Source of the DNA: Candidatus Azophilus lithoversatilis
GTDB taxonomy: Bacteria; Pseudomonadota; Gammaproteobacteria; Pseudomonadales; Azotimanducaceae
Length of the DNA stretch: 32,169 nt
Direction: 5' to 3'
Assembly: GCA_028278675.1 (NCBI GenBank)
Contig: JAQAJJ010000015.1
Coordinates: forward strand, 13,951-46,119
A program made the position numbers and the translations under genes. The notes under the pieces were generated by a model. That model was not told the origin of the DNA and made no database searches. It was given only the letters and a program-made list of their open reading frames with translations. The stretch's first letter is position 1. Each line of letters starts with the position of its first letter. Positions 27,174-32,169 of the stretch are shown here, one piece after another.

Positions 27174-27972
27174 CGACGCCACCCCAATCAACGTCAAGCC
27201 GACGAGGCACATCCTCGGGCTTTCGGGCGGAAAGGACAGCGCGGCACTCGCCATCTATCTCAAGGATCAGGGCCGCGACGAACAGATCGAGTATTTCTTC
27301 TGCGACACCGGGGCCGAGTTGCCCGAAGTGTACAAGTACCTCGACCGCCTCGAGGACTACCTCGACAGGCCGATCGTCCGCCTGAGCAGCGGCCGCGACT
27401 TCGACCATCATCTATAGCGGTTCAATAATTTTCTCCCGGCCCCTCCTGCTCTCTGGTGTACCCGGGTGATGAAGCTCGAACCACTGGAAGCCTACGTTGG
27501 GGGCGACCCCTGCGTCAGCTACATCGGAATCCGCGCTGACGAGCACCGCGGCGGCTACATTAGCCATAAGCCGAACATCAAGGCCGAGTACCCTTTCGTA
27601 GAGGACAGCATCGTCCGGGCGGATGTGTTCAGGATTCTCGAGGACTCGGTAGGCGTGCCCGAATACTACAATTGGCGTAGCCGATCCGGCTGCTACTTCT
27701 GTTTCTTCCAACGCAGGGACGAGTGGCTCGGCTTAGCGGACAACCACCCGGCACTCTTCGAACGCGCTAAGCAGTACGAGAAGATCGATCCGCGGACAGA
27801 AAAGCGCTTCACTTGGGTCCAAGGCGAGACGCTTGATGAGGTTCTCGCGCAACGCGAGCATATCGAGCGGGCAGCGAATGCAAACAGGGCGAAGGCTGGG
27901 GCATCCACTTGGCAGAACGCCCTGCTCGCGGATGACGCCGACGATCAGGCGTGCCTGATCTGTACACTATAG
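27151..27972 (+). pseudogene. sspD: SspD/DndC-like PP-loop sulfurtransferase interrupted by one amber codon
   Basis: A PAPS-reductase-like protein of 273 codons broken by a single in-frame TAG at codon 89. SspD and DndC activate the DNA backbone with ATP and pass sulfur to it. The first part has the PP-loop LGLSGGKDSAALAIYL (SGGKDS at 25-30) and FFCDTGAELPEVYKYLDRLE. In the same frame after the TAG come RFNNFLPAPPALWCTRVMKLEP, shortened here to FNNFLPAP and WCTRVMKLEP (Cys103), then VSYIGIRADEHRGGY, Cys181-x2-Cys184 in SGCYFCFF, and a final ACLICTL. The family's PP-loop and cysteine motifs are thus all present on the two sides, with no frameshift. It may be a nonsense mutant, a base-call error, or be read through. 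The 3' end overlaps the helicase gene. Confidence 0.82.
27415..27417 (+). other. in-frame amber codon inside the sspD-like gene
   Basis: TAG following CTA and followed by CGG, within a segment whose family pattern is an uninterrupted helix leading to LPxP..WCTR. The frame is open and family-like on both sides. One base change (for example to CAG, AAG or TGG) would restore the protein. Confidence 0.85.
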
Positions 27973-29648
27973 CTCTTCCCGACCTTTCCACCTCAATTCC
28001 TACCGATCTGCCGCAGAAAGTGTTATCGCCCGGACAAGACCTACGAGAACTCATTTCGCGTCTAAGCCTCGATCATGTCGAGCAATTGCTTGGCGAGGAT
28101 GTTGTAGCTACCGTCTCCGCCCTACAGCCGAAGAGCGGCACACCCGCGACTTTGCGCGGCATCGCACACGACTTCTTCCAATATCGCGCCGACGACCTGC
28201 TCGGTTCGCCCCACATTCGTGGCATCTGCTACGACGCGATGACGACCGACAAGCTCGATGAACTCGCGAATCGCCTTTCCCTAGCTGACCGACGTCGGCT
28301 CCGCAGCTTCGACCCGATGCACGACACGGCCACGCGGCAAAGCTATCTTGGCTTCTTCGGCATCGACGCGCATGCTGCGACGCCATCGCAGCTCGAACCG
28401 GACCTGCAAGATGCAGAACCGTCCTTCGGTCTATTCCCACATCAACGCCAAGCGGCGAATCGGGTATGGAATGCCCTTGAGGATGGATTCGGGCGAGTGG
28501 CCCTGCACATGCCTACCGGTGCGGGCAAAACCCGTACGGCGATGCACGTGGTCAGTCGCTTCCTCAACAATTCCGAACCAACCGTCCTCGTATGGCTCGC
28601 CGCGAGCGCCGAACTGCTCGACCAAGCGGCGGAAGCATTCCAATCTGCATGGTCCACGCTCGGAAACCGGACGGTCTCCCTAGCGCGCTACTGGGGTAGC
28701 CACGAAGCCGACCTTTCCGAAATCCAAGACGGCATCATCGTCGCAGGCCTCCAGAAGATGCACGCGCGTTCGGCTCGCGCTCCCCTGGACATCCTGCGCC
28801 TCGGCGCCCGGACGAAGCTTGTCATCGTTGACGAAGCTCATCAGGCTATCGCACCAACATACCAAGCCGTAATCACGAAACTAGCGGAAACAGGCACCCA
28901 CAACGCTTTGCTGGGCCTGACGGCTACCCCCGGGCGAACTTGGTCCGATATCGCCGCTGACGAGAAGCTGTCCGCATTCTTCGGCGAGCGCAAGGTGATG
29001 CTCGAAATCGAGGGCTGGGATGACCCCGTCTCCTATCTCATCGACGAAGGCTACTTGGCGAAACCGACTTTCCGACAGCTCCAATACGAAGCGCCGGCTG
29101 CACTCAAGAAGACACTCCGCGCCTTCCCGGCTAGGTACGACGACTACGGAGAGGAGGTGCTGGCAGCCTTGGCCAAGAACGTTGACCGGAACGTCGCTGT
29201 AATCGCGGAGCTGAACCGGCTCGTCGAAGCCGGCCATCGCCGCATCCTACTCTTCAGCGCATCCGTAAGACACGCCGAGGTCGTCGCCGCTACCTCGTCC
29301 GCGCTAGGTCTCGACGCTAGGGTCGTTACTGGCGAAACACCGACGCAAATGCGCAGACGCACCATCAAGGCCTTCCGGAACCCGCCTGACACACCAATGG
29401 TGCTTTGCAACTTCGGCGTACTAACGACAGGCTTCGACGCCCCAAACACCAGTGCAGTCGTCATTGCGCGACCCACACGCTCTCTGGTTCTATATAGCCA
29501 AATGGTGGGCCGTGCCACGCGCGGACCGAAAGCCGGCGGTAACGAAACCTGTGAAGTCAGTACGGTAGTCGATACAGAACTGCCTGGATTCAGCGATATA
29601 ACCGAAGCATTCATCAACTGGGAGGATGTCTGGGATGACGGCCAATGA
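27951..29648 (+). CDS. superfamily 2 DEAH-box helicase, putative restriction component (SspF-like by position)
   Basis: A 565-residue helicase starting at GTG 27951 inside the end of the sspD-like gene. Residues 1-155 form a helical N-terminal domain of unknown type (LISRLSLDHVEQLLGE). The motor follows: Q-type motif FPHQRQAANRVW, motif I MPTGAGKTRTAM with Lys193, motif II DEAH at 294-297, motif III GLTATPGRTW, and motif VI QMVGRATRG with arginine fingers. This is the layout of type I/III restriction-like helicases. The last 23 bases overlap the MORC-type gene. With the next two genes it makes a helicase-MORC-nuclease set, the arrangement expected for the target-damaging arm of a modification-dependent defence system. 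Confidence 0.85.
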   Translation: MPDLYTIALPDLSTSIPTDLPQKVLSPGQDLRELISRLSLDHVEQLLGEDVVATVSALQPKSGTPATLRGIAHDFFQYRADDLLGSPHIRGICYDAMTTDKLDELANRLSLADRRRLRSFDPMHDTATRQSYLGFFGIDAHAATPSQLEPDLQDAEPSFGLFPHQRQAANRVWNALEDGFGRVALHMPTGAGKTRTAMHVVSRFLNNSEPTVLVWLAASAELLDQAAEAFQSAWSTLGNRTVSLARYWGSHEADLSEIQDGIIVAGLQKMHARSARAPLDILRLGARTKLVIVDEAHQAIAPTYQAVITKLAETGTHNALLGLTATPGRTWSDIAADEKLSAFFGERKVMLEIEGWDDPVSYLIDEGYLAKPTFRQLQYEAPAALKKTLRAFPARYDDYGEEVLAALAKNVDRNVAVIAELNRLVEAGHRRILLFSASVRHAEVVAATSSALGLDARVVTGETPTQMRRRTIKAFRNPPDTPMVLCNFGVLTTGFDAPNTSAVVIARPTRSLVLYSQMVGRATRGPKAGGNETCEVSTVVDTELPGFSDITEAFINWEDVWDDGQ

Positions 29649-31488
29649 CGACACTCAACAGCTAGATATGTTCCAGATCATCCCTTCGCGATTGGCCATC
29701 AAGTCAATGCGCGATTCGGGGTACAAGAACACGGCCTACGCGCTTGCCGAGCTAATCGATAACGCCCAGCAGGCCGGTGCCAATGTCATTGAGGTGCTCT
29801 GCTTGCAGAAGTATGAACGAATAAGGCATAGGGAACGTGCGCGCCTCTCAAAGATCGCTGTGCTGGACAACGGTTCCGGCATGGACTATGGCAAATTGCG
29901 CATCGCCCTGCAGTTCGGGAACGGCAGCCATCTCGATGACAGATCCGGCATCGGACGATTCGGCATGGGGTTACCAAACGCGTCCATATCGCAGGCTGGT
30001 CGTGTGGAAGTCTGGAGTTGGCAGAACGGACCCGACAATGCGCTCTACACCTACCTCGACGTTTCCGAAATCGAATTGGGAAAGATGCAGCTGATACCTA
30101 ACCCCACACACAACCCGGTTCCCAACGAGTGGCGATCAATCTCCGGGCACATCTCGAAGTCCGGAACCTTGGTCGTTTGGTCCAAGTTGGAAAGCCACCG
30201 GCTGACTTGGAAGAGCGCGAAGGCAACGCTCATCAACACCGAACGCCTTGCCGGGCGCATCTACCGTCGCTTCATTGCAAACCGGAGTATCGTTATCCGA
30301 CTCTGTGCCAAAGAGGAAGACGGCAGCGTTGTGTACGACGCGGAGGCGGCATTCGACGATCCGCTGTACCTAGCTCCCACTCCTCTCGTACCCGCACCGT
30401 TCGACCAAGAAGCGATGTTCGACCACGCATGGGACGATCCTCAGCCTATCCAGTTCAACGGCAGCACACACCAAGTCAACGTCCGCTATTCGGTTGCCAA
30501 GGCCACGACTATCGAACTTGCCGGCTCCCGAAACCGTGGCGATATGCCCTACGGAAAGCACGCCGGAAGGAACATGGGTGTCTCCGTGGTACGCGCCGGA
30601 CGCGAACTGACGCTTGATCAAGGTTGGTGCATCGGCTACGACCCGCGGGAACGCTGGTGGGGTGCAGAAGTCGAGTTCCCTCCCACACTTGACGAAGTAT
30701 TCGGCGTAACGAACAACAAGCAGGCAGCAACACACTTCGCCGAACTTGCAACGTTGGATTGGCAGCAAATGAAAGAGGGCGAAGAGGAATTTCGCGAGGT
30801 CGTCGAGCGTCTCAAGGATGAAGGTCATCCCCACGGCTACCTACTGCCTCTCCAAGACAGCATCAAACGGAGTTTAGTTCGTCTTAGGGATGTTATCGAG
30901 GCCCAAGGGGCGGGGAAGCGCTCTTCTCGCCGGGAGCGACACGACAGCGACAAGCCCGACGAGCCAACGCGCAAAGTGGACGAACAGTGGAAAAAGCGCT
31001 CCAAAGTTCGGCCTATCCCAGGTGAGGAGCGTCCCCGAACGGACGACGACTACGACGAAATCAAGCGAGACGCGCTCGACAAAGGCTACTCCCCAAATGA
31101 AGTAGCTGCACTCCTGAAGCTAATTCGAGACGCTGACCTTCAAGTCGTCTTTCTCGAAGCCGACTTCCACAACCCATACCAACTATTCAACGTCGAGATT
31201 AAAGGAAATCTCACAGAGATCACGTTTAATCGAAAACACCCCGCCTTTACGGACATATTCGGCACCGTAAACACTGTGGATGAGGACGTGAGTGACCTAC
31301 AGCCAGAAGATGTCCTGTCGCGTTTGATCAGAGCGGTAAACGCGTCCAAAATCCTATTCGCCGCTTGGGCGAGGTACGAGAGAGAAGCTGGGGTAGAAAG
31401 CGCCAGAAGGCTGGAACGGATTCGCTATGCTTGGGGCCAGATCGCTGCCAACTTCCTAGACCCCGAAGACGACCTCGCCGACGGCTAA
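29626..31488 (+). CDS. MORC-like GHKL-family ATPase, putative restriction component
   Basis: A 620-residue ATPase of the GHKL (gyrase, Hsp90, histidine kinase, MutL) fold. Motif I is ALAELIDNAQQAGA with Glu42 and Asn46, motif II is VLDNGSGMD (Asp81), and motif III is GIGRFGMGLPNAS (Gly108-Leu116). A central S5-like domain follows, then a charged linker at about 425-475 (KRSSRRERHDSDKPDEP) and a C-terminal domain. Bacterial MORC-like ATPases were described by Iyer and Aravind in operons with superfamily 2 helicases and nucleases, and proposed to act in restriction. In-frame ATG 29635 is an alternative start. The gene is intact and followed after 19 bases by a PLD nuclease gene. Confidence 0.87.
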   Translation: MSGMTANDDTQQLDMFQIIPSRLAIKSMRDSGYKNTAYALAELIDNAQQAGANVIEVLCLQKYERIRHRERARLSKIAVLDNGSGMDYGKLRIALQFGNGSHLDDRSGIGRFGMGLPNASISQAGRVEVWSWQNGPDNALYTYLDVSEIELGKMQLIPNPTHNPVPNEWRSISGHISKSGTLVVWSKLESHRLTWKSAKATLINTERLAGRIYRRFIANRSIVIRLCAKEEDGSVVYDAEAAFDDPLYLAPTPLVPAPFDQEAMFDHAWDDPQPIQFNGSTHQVNVRYSVAKATTIELAGSRNRGDMPYGKHAGRNMGVSVVRAGRELTLDQGWCIGYDPRERWWGAEVEFPPTLDEVFGVTNNKQAATHFAELATLDWQQMKEGEEEFREVVERLKDEGHPHGYLLPLQDSIKRSLVRLRDVIEAQGAGKRSSRRERHDSDKPDEPTRKVDEQWKKRSKVRPIPGEERPRTDDDYDEIKRDALDKGYSPNEVAALLKLIRDADLQVVFLEADFHNPYQLFNVEIKGNLTEITFNRKHPAFTDIFGTVNTVDEDVSDLQPEDVLSRLIRAVNASKILFAAWARYEREAGVESARRLERIRYAWGQIAANFLDPEDDLADG

Positions 31489-31507
31489 AGCATCGCTGGT
31501 TGAAACC

Positions 31508-32169
31508 ATGATAGTCGAAGGGGAACGCGTCAAGGCCTTGGTCAGCCAAGCCAAGTCCGAGGTTATTTTGTGCTCCCCGTTCATCAAGGCGAAGGTTCTC
31601 AGCGTCCTCCTCGACGTGATTCGTGACGGCGTTTCCGTCGTGATCGTAACGCGGTGGCGACCCGCCGAGGTCGCCGCTGGCGTCAGTGATCTCGAGGTAC
31701 TCGACCTTGCGAATGAACGACCGCAAACCGAAGTGCGGCTATTGCACTCACTTCATGCCAAGCTCTATGTTGCCGATGAGCACTGTCTCCTCGGCTCCGC
31801 AAACCTCACTGCCTCGGCCCTTGGGTGGCGCGAGGACTCGAACTTGGAGCTGCTTGTTACCGCCCATCGCAACGACACTGAAGTCGCGTTCCTACTTGGC
31901 CGACTAGGGGGTGCCACTCCAGCGACTTTTCAACTGCGCTCCGAGGTGGCCGAGCTTTCAGCAAATCTCGATGTCCCCGCTTTAGACGAGGCCAACGACA
32001 TCCCACCAACGGCCATCCCCCAAGCACGAACACCGTGTCTCCCCGGCTGCGCCGCTCCAGTGAGGCTCAACGTCGTCTATCAGGATCCCGACACTACGAC
32101 TACCGTTGAGTGCACTCGAGCAGACGCAATAGCGGAGTTGTACTATCTCTTGCCTCCTGCCTACCTTAC
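31508..32169 (+). CDS. phospholipase D-family nuclease, 3' end outside the window
   Basis: An open frame of 220 codons from ATG 31508 running off the window edge. It holds one HKD-type motif: HAKLYVAD with His83 and Lys85, then LLGSANLTASALG. The N-terminal strand-helix part (SEVILCSPFIK, VVIVTRWRP) fits the PLD fold. PLD-family proteins in defence operons (for example DISARM DrmC) are thought to cut DNA. Placed last after a helicase and a MORC ATPase, it is the likely cutting subunit of the restriction arm, by inference. A second HKD motif is not visible in the part seen, so it may act as a dimer. Confidence 0.82.
   Translation, partial: MIVEGERVKALVSQAKSEVILCSPFIKAKVLSVLLDVIRDGVSVVIVTRWRPAEVAAGVSDLEVLDLANERPQTEVRLLHSLHAKLYVADEHCLLGSANLTASALGWREDSNLELLVTAHRNDTEVAFLLGRLGGATPATFQLRSEVAELSANLDVPALDEANDIPPTAIPQARTPCLPGCAAPVRLNVVYQDPDTTTTVECTRADAIAELYYLLPPAYL

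Noticed and set aside
27415-27417. Pyrrolysine or another special amino acid at the amber codon
   Set aside because: No pyl genes in the window and no known link between this family and UAG recoding; readthrough, mutation or base error are simpler.

Overview
The window reads as a high-GC gammaproteobacterial chromosome. The housekeeping genes and their order (DUF2066-pgsA-hda beside purM; dcd-apbC divergent from metG; an rnf cluster ending in nth) resemble Pseudomonas-type and related Gammaproteobacteria, and Hda and the Rnf-nth cluster also point there. No rRNA, tRNA, CRISPR array or insertion sequence was recognised. Species cannot be named from this sequence.

Layout. (1) 1-6735: ssb (minus); a large secreted trypsin-like protease (plus); then a minus-strand chain DUF2066-pgsA-hda-murG-like with overlapping ends. 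(2) 6805-11542: purM, dcd, apbC/mrp and metG. (3) 11554-15704: a tightly overlapping rnfA-rnfB-rnfD-rnfG-rnfE-nth operon. It has no full rnfC. The rnfB product carries at its C-terminus what looks like the RnfC ferredoxin domain and tail, while the NADH/FMN-binding part of RnfC is absent. (4) 15747-17963: an accessory patch with a RES-Xre toxin-antitoxin pair, an overlapping pair of unknown genes (the second probably frameshifted at a C8 tract) and a Phd/PIN toxin-antitoxin pair on the minus strand. (5) 18216-22349: a 1377-residue SNF2-family helicase. (6) 22504-32169 (cut by the window end): a defence operon. It holds a DUF4007 protein, a large P-loop ATPase and a PP-loop (PAPS-reductase-like) protein, the set expected for the SspB, SspC and SspD proteins of single-strand DNA phosphorothioation. 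These are followed by a DEAH helicase, a MORC/GHKL ATPase and a PLD-family nuclease, which fit a restriction arm of the SspFGH kind. A LexA-type SOS box lies just upstream.

The two strongest observations are the rnf operon whose NADH-binding subunit is reduced to a ferredoxin domain fused to RnfB, and the phosphorothioation operon in which the otherwise intact sspD-like gene carries one in-frame amber codon (27415-27417) while its apparent restriction genes remain open. If the restriction arm attacks unmodified DNA, as reported for SspFGH, loss of SspD should be harmful to the host, so the amber codon needs an explanation. The defence part is visibly lower in GC than the rnf part, consistent with horizontal acquisition. 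Family assignments are by eye from motifs; no database search was possible.
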